This document shows positions 15,587 through 24,868 of a stretch of 64,000 nucleotides of DNA, in pieces. Under the pieces are notes generated by a model. It had not been told where the DNA came from, searched no databases, and was given only the letters and a program-made list of their open reading frames with translations. This stretch comes from JACNIZ01 sp964344765. Lineage in GTDB: Bacteria; Planctomycetota; UBA1135. Both the position numbers and the translations under genes were made by a program. Each line of letters begins with the position of its first letter. Position 1 is the stretch's first letter. The stretch is from the NCBI GenBank assembly GCA_964344765.1, contig CAYFOM010000018.1, positions 1 through 64,000 on the forward strand, in the 5' to 3' direction.

Positions 15587-15976
15587 ATGTCCCCCCGCAC
15601 CCAAGAAGATCCAACCCCCGCCGAGTGGAAAGTTCTTTCCCTAATCTGGGAAGAAGGCCCCCACTCCGCCCGCGAAGTCATCGAAGCCGTTGCCGCCGAC
15701 ACCGATTGGTCCAGCAGCACCGTCAAAACACTTTTGCGTCGACTGGTCGACAAGAAGCTGCTGAAAACGCGCAAGGTTGGAAACAGCTTTCTTTACTCGG
15801 CGGTCGGGTCGCCGATGCGCTTTTTGCAACGCGCCGGCGATTCGCTCCTTCAACGCACAAGCGAAGCCACCGTGGGTCCGCTGCTCGCGCACTTGGTGAA
15901 GTCGGGCGATCTCAGTCGCGACGACCTTGAAGACTTGCGCTCCTTGGTCGACCAATTGGCGGAGGATGCCGAATGA
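15587..15976 (+). CDS. blaI: BlaI/MecI/CopY-family transcriptional repressor
   Basis: 129 residues. The N-terminal winged helix reads EWKVLSLIWEEGPHSAREVIEAV (helices 1-2) and WSSSTVKTLLRRLVDKKLLKTRKVGNSFLYSA (recognition helix and wing). This is a very typical BlaI sequence, including TVKTLLRRLVDK. The C-terminal part (SLLQRTSEATVGPLLAHLV, DLSRDDLEDLRSLVDQL) is the dimerisation region, where BlaI is cut by its partner protease. Two TACA/TGTA dyads just upstream indicate autoregulation. Its stop overlaps the protease ATG by 4 bp (ATGA). The genes it controls may go beyond this operon; no beta-lactamase lies in the operon, so antibiotic response is not implied. Confidence 0.93.
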   Translation: MSPRTQEDPTPAEWKVLSLIWEEGPHSAREVIEAVAADTDWSSSTVKTLLRRLVDKKLLKTRKVGNSFLYSAVGSPMRFLQRAGDSLLQRTSEATVGPLLAHLVKSGDLSRDDLEDLRSLVDQLAEDAE

Positions 15977-18084
15977 GCGGCTTGATCCAAATGTGGAATG
16001 CCGCCGCGGCGGGCTGGGGAGAATGGCTGCTTTCGTCTGCCATTCAATCCGCCGCCGTACTCGGAATTGTGCTGATGGCATGGCCGATGCTGCGAAAGCG
16101 CATATCAGCGCACTTTGCTTACGCGTTATTCCTGCTGCCACTCATCCCCCTGGCCGCACCATCTCATGGATCGATTTCGGTGAAGATTGGGAATGATTCC
16201 AATTGGTCGCAATACGTGCCGAACGCATGGATCGAAGGAACGCAGCCGGCGTTCCATTCCAACGCCATCGCCGACGGAAAGAGTAGTTCGTTCGTCAGCC
16301 CAGCATTATCTCAATCATCCGCGACTTCCACAGCCAATCCCCCGGAATCGTCCACCCCCGCCCACGCCTCGGCCTCGATCACGCCTACCGTCAGCGCGTG
16401 GGTCTTCCTGATATGGGCAGTCGTCGGTATGGGTTTGTTGATCACATTTGCTCTTACCCAAATCCGGGTAAGCAAACAAATCAAGCGATCCAAAGCAGTC
16501 GCCCCCGACGACGAACTGCGCATCCAAACCATCCTTCGCAAGCTCGACGTCACCGCAAGCTTCATCATTCGCGAATCACCAATGGCCAGCAGCCCTGCGC
16601 TTTGGGGGATACGTCGGCCGTGCTTGTTATTCCCACCCGGACTCTTACCGAAGCTTGATGATCAGCAACTGGCGTGGATCCTTGCCCATGAAGTCGCGCA
16701 CCACAAGCGTTTTGATTTACTCGTCGGCACAACGCAACGCCTCATTCAAATTGTTTGGTTCTTCCACCCACTGGTTTGGTGGCAGGGTAAACGAATTGAC
16801 CACTTGCGCGAGTGCGCATGCGATGAGGCGGCGCAGGCTCAAACCCAAACGCGCGGAAAAGAATGCGCCGAAGCCTTGCTGCAAGTTGCCGCACAGTCCA
16901 ATTCTTATCCCACTCCACTGTTCGCCCTTCAAACCTTACACCACCACAAACAAAACATGAAACAACGCATTCTTCGCTTAATGAATGGAGACCGCCGTTC
17001 CCGCACCACGATGAAACCGCTCGCCATCCCGGTGCTGATTTTCGCCGCTGCGTTAAGCGCCACTTCCTTCAGCCTGCAATCCGATACCGCGCCACAAAAC
17101 GCGATTGCCAAAGCGCAAACTTGGCTCATCGAACAGCAAAGCGCCGATGGCTCGTGGTCGGCCGGGCCTGATATGAAATCGCCAGCTGGTGAGTTCACTA
17201 CAGTAGGCATCACCGGATTGGTGTTGATGAGTTTGGATCAAGCCGAAGCCGGAGTGGATGACGAAGCTCGTCGCAAAGCGATCGCTCAAGGATTGGAATA
17301 TTTGCGCGAACCCATTACCGTTCCGAAGAAGTTTTATGGCCGCAAGCGCCCATTCCAAGCGCTGGCAAGTCATGCAGTGGCAACGCACGCTTGGCTGACG
17401 GTAAACCCGCAAGAGGAGAATGACGAATGGATGGCGACCGCCAAGAAAGCGGTCAAGGTGCTGGAGCAATCGCGCAATCCATATAGTGGTTGGGGATTTG
17501 AGTTTGAACCGACTGGGGACAACAACACGATCAATACTAGTTTGGCACTTCAAGCTGCGGCCGCCGCGCGCGAAGTGGGCATTGAGATTCCTCGCGGCTT
17601 CTATGAAGGTGGTGAGATGTTCTTCGAATCGATGCTCGACTCAAATAACGGCCGCATGGGTTACAGTCACAGCCACGCGGGGGACGTCCGCATTATTGAG
17701 AAGAAAAAAACGCATCCGGTTCAACACACCGAACTGTGCACGGCAATCGCAATGGTCGCTCAGTCCCACTGGGGATTAAACGTGGTCGATGAACCCCATT
17801 TGATGCAAGGCTTAGGTTTAATTGCCTCCAAGCGTCCGACTTGGAACTCCGACAATTCCAACGTTGACTATTTTTTCTGGTACTACGGCGCGCAAGCAAT
17901 GAATTTGGTTGGCGGCGCGTTCGAGCAGAAGTGGCGCGAGGATCTACAAGAGGTTTTGCTGCCGCGCCAACTGGGCGGCGAAGGCTTGGATGGCGCATTC
18001 CCAGCGGTCGACGCCTGGAGTATGCCCGGCGCAACCATCCATGCAACCGTCATGGCGACCTTAGCCCTGCAAGCGGTTAACTAA
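15973..18084 (+). CDS. BlaR1/M56-family membrane metalloprotease with C-terminal cyclase-like repeats
   Basis: 703 residues. The N-terminal part has membrane segments (about 19-37, 48-62, 136-160) and the M56 zinc site AHEVAHHKRFD (HExxH at 239-243). VWFFHPLVWW, RIDHLRECACDEAA (the third ligand region) and a further TM near 345-362 follow. From residue ~372 the protein continues with AQTWLIEQQSADGSWSAG, GLEYLREP, VKVLEQSRNPYSGWGFE and VVDEPHLMQGLGLI, the QxxDGSW-style repeats of squalene-cyclase/prenyltransferase alpha-alpha barrels. Classical BlaR1 has a penicillin-binding sensor at this place. I infer that this barrel is the external sensor and that the protease domain cleaves the BlaI partner. 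It overlaps the convergent flavoprotein gene by 8 bp. Confidence 0.88.
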   Translation: MSGLIQMWNAAAAGWGEWLLSSAIQSAAVLGIVLMAWPMLRKRISAHFAYALFLLPLIPLAAPSHGSISVKIGNDSNWSQYVPNAWIEGTQPAFHSNAIADGKSSSFVSPALSQSSATSTANPPESSTPAHASASITPTVSAWVFLIWAVVGMGLLITFALTQIRVSKQIKRSKAVAPDDELRIQTILRKLDVTASFIIRESPMASSPALWGIRRPCLLFPPGLLPKLDDQQLAWILAHEVAHHKRFDLLVGTTQRLIQIVWFFHPLVWWQGKRIDHLRECACDEAAQAQTQTRGKECAEALLQVAAQSNSYPTPLFALQTLHHHKQNMKQRILRLMNGDRRSRTTMKPLAIPVLIFAAALSATSFSLQSDTAPQNAIAKAQTWLIEQQSADGSWSAGPDMKSPAGEFTTVGITGLVLMSLDQAEAGVDDEARRKAIAQGLEYLREPITVPKKFYGRKRPFQALASHAVATHAWLTVNPQEENDEWMATAKKAVKVLEQSRNPYSGWGFEFEPTGDNNTINTSLALQAAAAAREVGIEIPRGFYEGGEMFFESMLDSNNGRMGYSHSHAGDVRIIEKKKTHPVQHTELCTAIAMVAQSHWGLNVVDEPHLMQGLGLIASKRPTWNSDNSNVDYFFWYYGAQAMNLVGGAFEQKWREDLQEVLLPRQLGGEGLDGAFPAVDAWSMPGATIHATVMATLALQAVN

Positions 18085-19966
18085 GCTCGCCCACTGCGCG
18101 CAGCGCTTCCGAAATTGCCGCTTGGGTGTATGCCGAAGCGGCAGCGTCGGAATTGGCGATGGAAATATTTCCAATCGGCCGGCGCGCGATTTCATGCGGT
18201 GCTTCGCCGGGTTTGTATTTCGGATCCCACAGGTCCAAGTAACCATAGGAATATCCATGCGGCCAGCGATTGACGGTAATCGCAAGAATGTCGTCGGCGG
18301 CGCGGAAGCCGGTTGGGCCGAGCATGCCGTCGAGCACGGTGCGGACTTCGCGCTCGAAAGATTCGAACGGCGTTTCAAGAAGCGCCTGACGGGCTTCACG
18401 GAGTTGCTCGTGAATGGATAAGCCGCGATTGGGTGGCGCAGTCATCCCCCACAACATGACCGTCACCGGCTCGTCCGGATTGTCCCCCTGCTGATAGCCG
18501 CCGGTGTCGACGCCTTCGATGACATACATTTTTGCATGCATGCGACCCGGGCAGTAGGCGCCGCTGATGCCTAATTCATCGAATGCTTTGCCATTGCGCA
18601 AGAGCACATTGGTAACCAACATCGGATGTTTGACTTGGTTGCGCTGTGCTTGCTTTTGCGGTTCGGGGGTTTCGGGACAGAGATGCGGAATGATGGCGTG
18701 GAAGCAAGCTAATACGCAGTGCTTGGCCTTCACGCGCTGCACCTGACTTCCACGCACATAAGTCACTGCAACTCTGCCGTTCTGGTTTTGAGCTCGCACC
18801 ACCGTCGACGACAACCGAACTCGAATCTTCGATTGCGGTTGATCCAGCTGGGCGTAATCAAATTTTGCCAACGCGACATTTTTTGCGGTGACATCGGCGG
18901 CAACTGCCGGGATCAATGAAGCCACCAGCAAGCGCGCGATCGACGCATTGCCATCGGGGAACATTGCGACCGCTTCCGATACTTCGTTGCCCATCGCCCG
19001 CCGTGCAGCTTTGCCGAGTATTTGCGCGCCAGGCAACCATGCGCCTAGTGCTTCGGCGGTGGACAGGCTGTGGGTTGGAACGCCCCAATAGCCGTCGGTA
19101 GCTTTGATGAATAATTCGACCGCTTCTTCAGGCAATTCGGCGTGCTGCGACAGAAAATCGGTGTAGCTGGTTTTGTAGAGCAGCTGATCGATTTGCTCTT
19201 CGGTCATATCCGCAGTGATGTCGCGCGGCTTTTGATAGAACTTCTTCAGCGCTGTGCGCGCCGATTCACTCATTGGGAAGTCGTCGATTTTGTTAGAAGT
19301 GAAAATATTGAAACCGTGAATTGAGAAGTGAGGGACTAAAACGTTTTTGCCGAAAGTCTCGGCATCGAACCAAATCGATGGGCGATCGCCGCCGTAAGTA
19401 AATTCCAATTTTTCACTCAGGCTCTCTGGGTCCACACCCAACTCATTCAAAAATGCGTTTACCTCGTCGTCAAACGAAAGGTGCTCCATATTCATCGTCC
19501 CACCCCATGACAGGCGCATCGTGCCGCCTTGATGAAACTCGTTGCGTTTGGCATGGCCGCCGAAGTCATCGTGATTGTCCAAAATTAAAATGCGTGCATC
19601 TGCCCCGAACTTCTTGCGGTATTGATAAGCCGCAGCCAAACCACTGATCCCACCACCGACGACAATCAAATCGTATTCTTCCTCTAGGTCGGTAGCGTCG
19701 TCGAACTGCATGCCATCGCGAGCAAAGGCGTGGGCGACTTCATACGAACCTGGGTGGGACCCGCGCATGCCGGTGCGGGTGGGCGGGTAACCCGGTTTGG
19801 GCGCAGGTGGCAGATCCATTGACGCCGCAGTAGCGGGGCTGCCATCGTTATTCGAGCCGCAGCCGCCAGGGATCATCAAGCCGAACGCGGCGAGACTGGC
19901 GCCATGAATGAAATCGCGGCGGGTGATGGATCGATTCAATCCAAGGTCTTTGTCGGACTTGCTCAA
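18077..19966 (-). CDS. Tat-exported FAD-dependent oxidoreductase, spermidine dehydrogenase-like
   Basis: About 629 residues from TTG 19966. The twin-arginine signal SITRRDFIHGASLAAFGLM is near residue 15-33, followed by GGCGSN. The FAD-binding Rossmann motif DLIVVGGGISGLAAAYQY is near residue 100, and the next strand ends RILILDNHDDFGGHAKRNEF, which closely resembles spermidine dehydrogenase-like flavoproteins. The C-terminus IGNISIANSDAAASAYTQAAISEALRAVGEL closes the FAD domain. It probably oxidises an amine or similar substrate in the periplasm; the exact substrate is unknown. Longer frames reach 20119 but would run into the divergent gene. A 62-bp space to that gene should hold promoters for both. 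Confidence 0.85.
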   Translation of the reverse strand: MSKSDKDLGLNRSITRRDFIHGASLAAFGLMIPGGCGSNNDGSPATAASMDLPPAPKPGYPPTRTGMRGSHPGSYEVAHAFARDGMQFDDATDLEEEYDLIVVGGGISGLAAAYQYRKKFGADARILILDNHDDFGGHAKRNEFHQGGTMRLSWGGTMNMEHLSFDDEVNAFLNELGVDPESLSEKLEFTYGGDRPSIWFDAETFGKNVLVPHFSIHGFNIFTSNKIDDFPMSESARTALKKFYQKPRDITADMTEEQIDQLLYKTSYTDFLSQHAELPEEAVELFIKATDGYWGVPTHSLSTAEALGAWLPGAQILGKAARRAMGNEVSEAVAMFPDGNASIARLLVASLIPAVAADVTAKNVALAKFDYAQLDQPQSKIRVRLSSTVVRAQNQNGRVAVTYVRGSQVQRVKAKHCVLACFHAIIPHLCPETPEPQKQAQRNQVKHPMLVTNVLLRNGKAFDELGISGAYCPGRMHAKMYVIEGVDTGGYQQGDNPDEPVTVMLWGMTAPPNRGLSIHEQLREARQALLETPFESFEREVRTVLDGMLGPTGFRAADDILAITVNRWPHGYSYGYLDLWDPKYKPGEAPHEIARRPIGNISIANSDAAASAYTQAAISEALRAVGELS

Positions 19967-20028
19967 GTGGTTCTTCTTTTTTGACGAGACCTTCCTAGCA
20001 TAGCGGAGGCTTGGTTTATGCTTGGCAG

Positions 20029-21087
20029 ATGCCCCGCCGCAAGCCCAAATCCCCCACCGCGTCCTCCCAACTTTCACGCCGCCAGCTGCTGCAGGCCACC
20101 CTTGGGACTGCTGCCGCAATCACCGCCCCGACGCTTGCGCGAGAGCTGGGTGAGCCGGATTCGTCGGCCGCGGCAGATGGCAAAATCCGCATTGGATTGA
20201 TCACCGATTTGCATCAGGACATCATGCACGACGGACCGGAGCGCATGGCGGCGTTTTTGAACTGGGCGGAATCCATCGGCGCGGATGCGGTGATGCAGCT
20301 TGGAGATTTTGCTTATCCCAATTCCGGAAATGCGTCGGTCATCGATCCGTTTAATGCCGCCGGCGGCCTGCACGTCATCGGCAATCACGACATGGATGCC
20401 GGACATACCAAAGAGCAATGCTTAAAGGTTTGGGGTATGCCGAGTCTTTACTACGCAACCGACGTCGCCGGTATTCGCGTGCTGGTTTTGGATGCAAATG
20501 AAAAGGGCTCGCCGACGCATGGCGGCGGTTATGTGAAGTACATCGGCAAGGAGCAGCAGGCGTGGATGCGCGAGCAACTCGAGTCGCAGGACGGACCGTT
20601 TTTGATCGCTAGTCATCAACCGCTGGCCGGTTCGCAATCCATCGACAACACCGATGAAATTCAATCGTTACTTGCTGAATTCGCCGACAAGATTTGGATT
20701 TGCATCAATGGCCACTCACACCTCGACCTGCTGCTGCGGGTGAAAAAGGTGTCGTACTTGCACATCAATTCGGCGTCGTATCAGTGGGTCGGCGGGAAAC
20801 TTATTCACAACAGCTACGCCGACGAAATCCACAAAGCGCATAAGTGGATTCAATATACCTGCCCCTACCGCGAACCAATTTTCGCAGCTCTAGTTCTAGA
20901 CCCCGCCGATGGGTCGATTGTTGTCGAAGGCCAAAGTGGATCTTGGGTTGGTCCATCCCCCGCCGCTTTGGGTTCCGACCCCGATCCTGCTATTCATCAT
21001 GGTGAAGAGATCGTGCCGTGGATTCGCAATCGGCGAATCGAACGCGCAGGTGGTGGCTTTGCCGGCCTTGGCAAGCAGTCCGGCTAA
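20029..21087 (+). CDS. Tat-exported calcineurin-like metallophosphoesterase
   Basis: About 352 residues from ATG 20029 (a TTG at 20011 would add six residues). The N-terminus has a twin-arginine signal, SRRQLLQATLGTAAAITAP. The metallophosphoesterase blocks are all visible: GLITDLHQD (D-x-H), VMQLGDF (GD), HVIGNHDMD (GNHD), LIASHQP and ICINGHSH (GHxH). These bind two metals for phosphoester hydrolysis; substrate unknown. It is divergent to the Tat-exported flavoprotein gene, so both exported enzymes may be coregulated. It ends 3 bp before the convergent SDR gene. Confidence 0.88.
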   Translation: MPRRKPKSPTASSQLSRRQLLQATLGTAAAITAPTLARELGEPDSSAAADGKIRIGLITDLHQDIMHDGPERMAAFLNWAESIGADAVMQLGDFAYPNSGNASVIDPFNAAGGLHVIGNHDMDAGHTKEQCLKVWGMPSLYYATDVAGIRVLVLDANEKGSPTHGGGYVKYIGKEQQAWMREQLESQDGPFLIASHQPLAGSQSIDNTDEIQSLLAEFADKIWICINGHSHLDLLLRVKKVSYLHINSASYQWVGGKLIHNSYADEIHKAHKWIQYTCPYREPIFAALVLDPADGSIVVEGQSGSWVGPSPAALGSDPDPAIHHGEEIVPWIRNRRIERAGGGFAGLGKQSG

Positions 21088-21090
21088 GAC

Positions 21091-21894
21091 CTACCCCAGT
21101 TTCAAAATGTGGTTCAGTGTTTGAACCACTGCCCTGACCTTGCCCGCATCCATGGCGTCGGGATGCGGCTGAGCAAATTGCTTGGAATCGTTGTCGTAAT
21201 AACGGCCCGACGCCTCGGCAAATTCGTCGGACAGCGCCGCACGGCAAAGAATGTCGGCACCCACGCCAATATCGCCACCGGAAATTCCAAAAGCGTCTTG
21301 CACCATTTTGCTTCCAAGCAATGACCCAGGATTCACCGCAACCACCGACGGCTCCCCCGCAGCACGTGAGCTTCCTTGAGCAACCGAGTACATGGTGATC
21401 GCCAACTTACTTTGCGCATAAGCGTCGCCGTCGGCCAATGGAGTGTGGCCGGCCAGTGCTTGCAAGTCGACCGGAGCTTGGGCGGCCGACGAAAGGTTGA
21501 CGATTCGTCCGTCACCATTCATTTGCGATCGCAGTCGATGACTGAGCAAATATGGAGCGAACGTATTCACCGCAAAGCGCACATCCCAGCCGGCGGCTGT
21601 TCGCGGCTGCGGCGTTTTATAAACGCCGGCGTTGTTGATCAGCACATCCAAATTGCCACACCCCGCGGCGACGTCCACCGCCAACTGTTCGACTTCGTCC
21701 ATCCGCGACAGATTCGCGCGGAAAATGGCGCAGCTACCCGCGCCACCTTGCTCATTAAGCTGCGCCTGAACGCGCTGCAATTTTTCCGCACTGCGGCCGT
21801 GCAGCAAAAGTTGATGGCCCTGGGCAAACAGCGCCTGGGCAGTGGCCAAACCGATTCCGTCGGTGGCGCCGGTGATGAGAATGACTCGCTTCAT
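21091..21894 (-). CDS. Short-chain dehydrogenase/reductase (SDR)
   Basis: 267 residues, soluble. TGATDGIGLATA (residues 7-18) is the TGxxxGxG dinucleotide-binding motif; LLLHGRSAEKL fits binding of NADP(H), and NNAGVY is the structural NNAG motif. NLSSAAQ supplies the catalytic Ser, YAQSKLA the YxxxK pair. The overall sequence resembles retinol dehydrogenase-like and WW-domain oxidoreductase-like SDRs. Substrate unknown. The gene is single on the minus strand. Confidence 0.92.
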   Translation of the reverse strand: MKRVILITGATDGIGLATAQALFAQGHQLLLHGRSAEKLQRVQAQLNEQGGAGSCAIFRANLSRMDEVEQLAVDVAAGCGNLDVLINNAGVYKTPQPRTAAGWDVRFAVNTFAPYLLSHRLRSQMNGDGRIVNLSSAAQAPVDLQALAGHTPLADGDAYAQSKLAITMYSVAQGSSRAAGEPSVVAVNPGSLLGSKMVQDAFGISGGDIGVGADILCRAALSDEFAEASGRYYDNDSKQFAQPHPDAMDAGKVRAVVQTLNHILKLG

Positions 21895-22031
21895 GATTCC
21901 GCCCCTAGATGGGTTCTATAGGGTACTCAGTTTTGGCGCGCCTCCAAGTAGCCACATTTTTGTAAGTAGCCGCCAAAGCCGCCTAAGCTTAGGGTTTTCC
22001 TTACGATTTCCAGACCTATAATCCCTGCCAG

Positions 22032-22559
22032 ATGTACCCCTTCCTCAAGTTCGCAGCGGTAGTTCTTAAGGCTAGGTTTCGGTCGCGGTTGGATATCCGC
22101 GACCAAAGTGTGCTGAAGTATTGGGCCGGGTTCATGGATGTGGATTTGTTCCTCGAGCTCAACAACGCGCGCTATTTGCACTACATGGAACTCGGCCGCT
22201 GGGACCTGTCGCAACGAACCGGATTCCTGAAGGTGATGCGGTCGAATAAATGGGGAGTTGCAGTCGGCGGCGCCAGCATTCGTTTTCGCCGACGCATTCC
22301 GCTATTCCGCACCTTCACCGTGACGTCGCAAGTGCTTGGGCACGACGATCGCTGGTTTTACTTCCTGCAGGAATTTCATTCGAAAGGGCAAATATGCGCG
22401 TCGGCACTGATGAAGGTTTGCGCGACGTCAAAGGAAGGATTGGTCCCTGCGACCGAGGTGGAAGCTGCAATGGGCGAAGGCTGGGGCGAAGCGTTGCCGG
22501 ACTGGGTAACCGCTTGGATCGAAGCCGAAGGCCAGCGCCCGTGGCCGAAACGAGCTTAG
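22032..22559 (+). CDS. Hotdog-fold thioesterase-like protein (THEM6-like)
   Basis: 175 residues. The sequence DVDLFLELNNARYLHYMELGRWD near residues 37-59 is the active-site helix region of 4HBT-type hotdog proteins (D...NN..Y...ME). It is followed by a beta sheet (VAVGGASIRFRRRIPLFRTFTVTSQVLGHDDRWFYFLQEF), typical of acyl-CoA thioesterases and the THEM6 group. The N-terminal YPFLKFAAVVLKARFRS is mildly hydrophobic, as in THEM6-like proteins. The substrate is unknown, probably a fatty acyl thioester. It stands alone, 137 bp from the divergent SDR and 47 bp from the beta-lactamase-like gene. Confidence 0.85.
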   Translation: MYPFLKFAAVVLKARFRSRLDIRDQSVLKYWAGFMDVDLFLELNNARYLHYMELGRWDLSQRTGFLKVMRSNKWGVAVGGASIRFRRRIPLFRTFTVTSQVLGHDDRWFYFLQEFHSKGQICASALMKVCATSKEGLVPATEVEAAMGEGWGEALPDWVTAWIEAEGQRPWPKRA

Positions 22560-22606
22560 TTCAGGCTTAACGCAACCCATTCGACGGCTAGGCGAGTCGG
22601 TCTATA

Positions 22607-24364
22607 ATGCCGTCGATGCTTATTTCTTCGATTGTCAGTATTGCATTGCTCGCATCGCCCCTCGCACCCAATGCGCAGCAAGCTCCCCAAACTCCCGCCG
22701 CTCAAGTCGCCGACCGCACCGAACGAGTCGAGGGCGAGCTAGGCAAAAAGGTCGACGGCTACCTTCAGTCGTGCGAAGCGCTTGGTTTTCATGGCGCGGT
22801 TTTGGTGCAGAAAGGGGATCAAGTTTTGGTCCGCAAGGGATACGGCACTGCAAGGTGGGAAACCAATCGGCCGAATTCACCGACCACTCTTTACGACATC
22901 GCGTCGGCATCCAAGCAGATCACAGCCGCGGCAATTTTGAAACTGGAGTCGCAAGGCAAGATCGACACGTCGGAATCGATTGCCAAGTACTTGCCAAACG
23001 TTCCCAAAAAACACAAAGACGTCACCGTTTATCACTTGCTCACTCATACATCCGGGTTTTCACGGTATGGGCAAACCGGATCGGGCAAAGACTTGGAAAA
23101 GGCGTTGGCCAATTACTTGAGCGCCGAACGCAAAGGCAAAGCCGGCAAGCGATTTGAGTATTACAACGGCGGTTACGCAATGCTTGCAATGATGGTCGAG
23201 CACGTCACCAATGAACCATTCGAAAAATGGGTAAGCGACAACCTCTTCCAACCGGCCGGAATGAAGTACACCTACTTCATGGAAACCATGGGCATGGACG
23301 AAGCTCACTTGTCGGCGGCGTATAACAGTTACAAGCTCACAACCAGCTACATTCGAGGTTGGGGTTATCGCGGAATGGGCGGCGTCGTAACGTCGGTGGC
23401 GGATTTGGGGATTTGGTGCAATGCACTATTCAAAGGGAAGGTTTTGCCCAAGGACACACTGGAGAAAATGTTGACTCCGAATAAGGAGAATTATGGTTGT
23501 GGTTGGGTGATTACTAAAACCGAGGGCGGACGAAGGGTCATCCAACATGGCGGCAATGCCACTAGCTTTGAGTCTTACATTCGCTATTTCCCTGACGACG
23601 ACTTGTTGGTGATTGTATTGACGAACCGCCCGGGTTGGCATTATCAGGTGGCTTGGGAAATCCCGACGATGATCCTGAATGAACCCCGGAATCAGCCGGC
23701 AATCCCTCAAGCTGCGTCGCTCACCGGCGGACAAATGAATGCTTTCTGCGGCGTTTGGGAAGACAAAGGCCGACGCATCGTGGTGCAGCCTCATGGCTAT
23801 GGTTTTGAGATTGGTGCTTTGGACTATGAAACCAAGATGGCATTGATGGGGCGCAAGCCGGAAAAGCCGAACAAAGACTGGCCAAAGAAGAAGGAGGTCG
23901 AACGACTTGGTGAATTGGGAATGGAAATCGTCGCGAACTTGCGAAAGGGAGATGTTTCCTTAATCAAGAAACACCAGGCAGCCTACATTCCGGAAAGTTG
24001 GTCGCAGACGATTTTGAATATGCTTTGGCCTGAGCACCTCGAACGTTGGGGACCCGTGAAGGATCAAGAATTCTTGAGTTCGCATTACGATCCGGATACC
24101 AAGTGGGTCCACGTTTGGATTCGGCTTAACCATGAAAATGCGCAGCGTTCCATCCGCGTCAGCTTCTTTGGCGATCGCATCAAAATTTTTAGCCTTGGTG
24201 CACCCAACTTCCCCTATGCCACGCAAATGATTCCAGTGGAAAGTGAATTCGCAGTGGCTTTTGATTATGGAGACAAGCCGCCGGCAACTCTAAAACTGAA
24301 TCGCGGGCGGCTTGAACTGAAGTCACGCAGCGGCGCGAAATTTAAATTTAACTTGGTGGATTAA
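22607..24364 (+). CDS. Secreted class C beta-lactamase-like serine hydrolase
   Basis: 585 residues. Signal peptide MPSMLISSIVSIALLASPLAPNA. The catalytic SxxK motif is S100-A-S-K103 in DIASASKQITAA; LLTHTSGF follows; YYN in FEYYNGGYAML serves as the YxN motif; the HGG motif is present in VIQHGGNATSF. These features place it in the beta-lactamase/transpeptidase-like (class C, EstB, D-peptidase) superfamily. The last ~210 residues are an extra beta-rich domain of the kind often attached in planctomycete and myxobacterial members. True beta-lactam hydrolysis is unlikely; esterase or peptidase activity outside the cytoplasm is more probable. A second ATG at 22616 is an alternative start. Confidence 0.9.
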   Translation: MPSMLISSIVSIALLASPLAPNAQQAPQTPAAQVADRTERVEGELGKKVDGYLQSCEALGFHGAVLVQKGDQVLVRKGYGTARWETNRPNSPTTLYDIASASKQITAAAILKLESQGKIDTSESIAKYLPNVPKKHKDVTVYHLLTHTSGFSRYGQTGSGKDLEKALANYLSAERKGKAGKRFEYYNGGYAMLAMMVEHVTNEPFEKWVSDNLFQPAGMKYTYFMETMGMDEAHLSAAYNSYKLTTSYIRGWGYRGMGGVVTSVADLGIWCNALFKGKVLPKDTLEKMLTPNKENYGCGWVITKTEGGRRVIQHGGNATSFESYIRYFPDDDLLVIVLTNRPGWHYQVAWEIPTMILNEPRNQPAIPQAASLTGGQMNAFCGVWEDKGRRIVVQPHGYGFEIGALDYETKMALMGRKPEKPNKDWPKKKEVERLGELGMEIVANLRKGDVSLIKKHQAAYIPESWSQTILNMLWPEHLERWGPVKDQEFLSSHYDPDTKWVHVWIRLNHENAQRSIRVSFFGDRIKIFSLGAPNFPYATQMIPVESEFAVAFDYGDKPPATLKLNRGRLELKSRSGAKFKFNLVD

Positions 24365-24424
24365 CTTGAAACTCCAACCATTCGATTGCTCTGAAGTTGG
24401 TTGGAAAAGGGAAGGCCAATAAGC

Positions 24425-24865
24425 ATGCGACCTCAAACCGCTTTGATCATTCCGGCAAGCTGCATCGCAACCGGGCTCATGGGCGTAGTAGAGGCTATTT
24501 CCTGGGGATACTGGGACCAACTTCTGGAATATTTTTTTGCTCCCTTCCTATTCTGTGGCTTGATTCTCTCCATAGGATCCATTTTGTCTCTGAAGGCTTC
24601 GCATTGGACCTTCCCCTCGAGCCGGTCCGCCTGGAAGCTTGTTTGGATTGCCTTTCCAGCAAACGCGGTGCTCGCAACAGCCTTGTATTCCACCGTTCTT
24701 GCATGGATCGACGAGTTTCTCGACGAGATGTATTTTTACGAGATAGAGAGCCCGGTCGTGTTTGCAATCTTCCTCTTTGCAACATATGGACTTCCCTTCT
24801 CAGCCTTTTGCTTTGCGACCTTCGCGATGCTTTGCAAACTCCTTAAAGTCCGCATAGCGATTTGA
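24425..24865 (+). CDS. Small four-TM membrane protein, tandem copy A
   Basis: 146 residues with four hydrophobic segments: about 9-24, 34-57 (FFAPFLFCGLILSIGSIL), 74-99 (VWIAFPANAVLATALYSTVL) and 115-138. Between the third and fourth there is an acidic IDEFLDEMYFYEIESP loop. The immediately following gene encodes a paralogue with the same layout and a matching acidic loop (IDEVENELDYYELET). Function unknown. ATG 24425 chosen over the TTG at 24401. Confidence 0.7.
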   Translation: MRPQTALIIPASCIATGLMGVVEAISWGYWDQLLEYFFAPFLFCGLILSIGSILSLKASHWTFPSSRSAWKLVWIAFPANAVLATALYSTVLAWIDEFLDEMYFYEIESPVVFAIFLFATYGLPFSAFCFATFAMLCKLLKVRIAI

Positions 24866-24868
24866 CCC

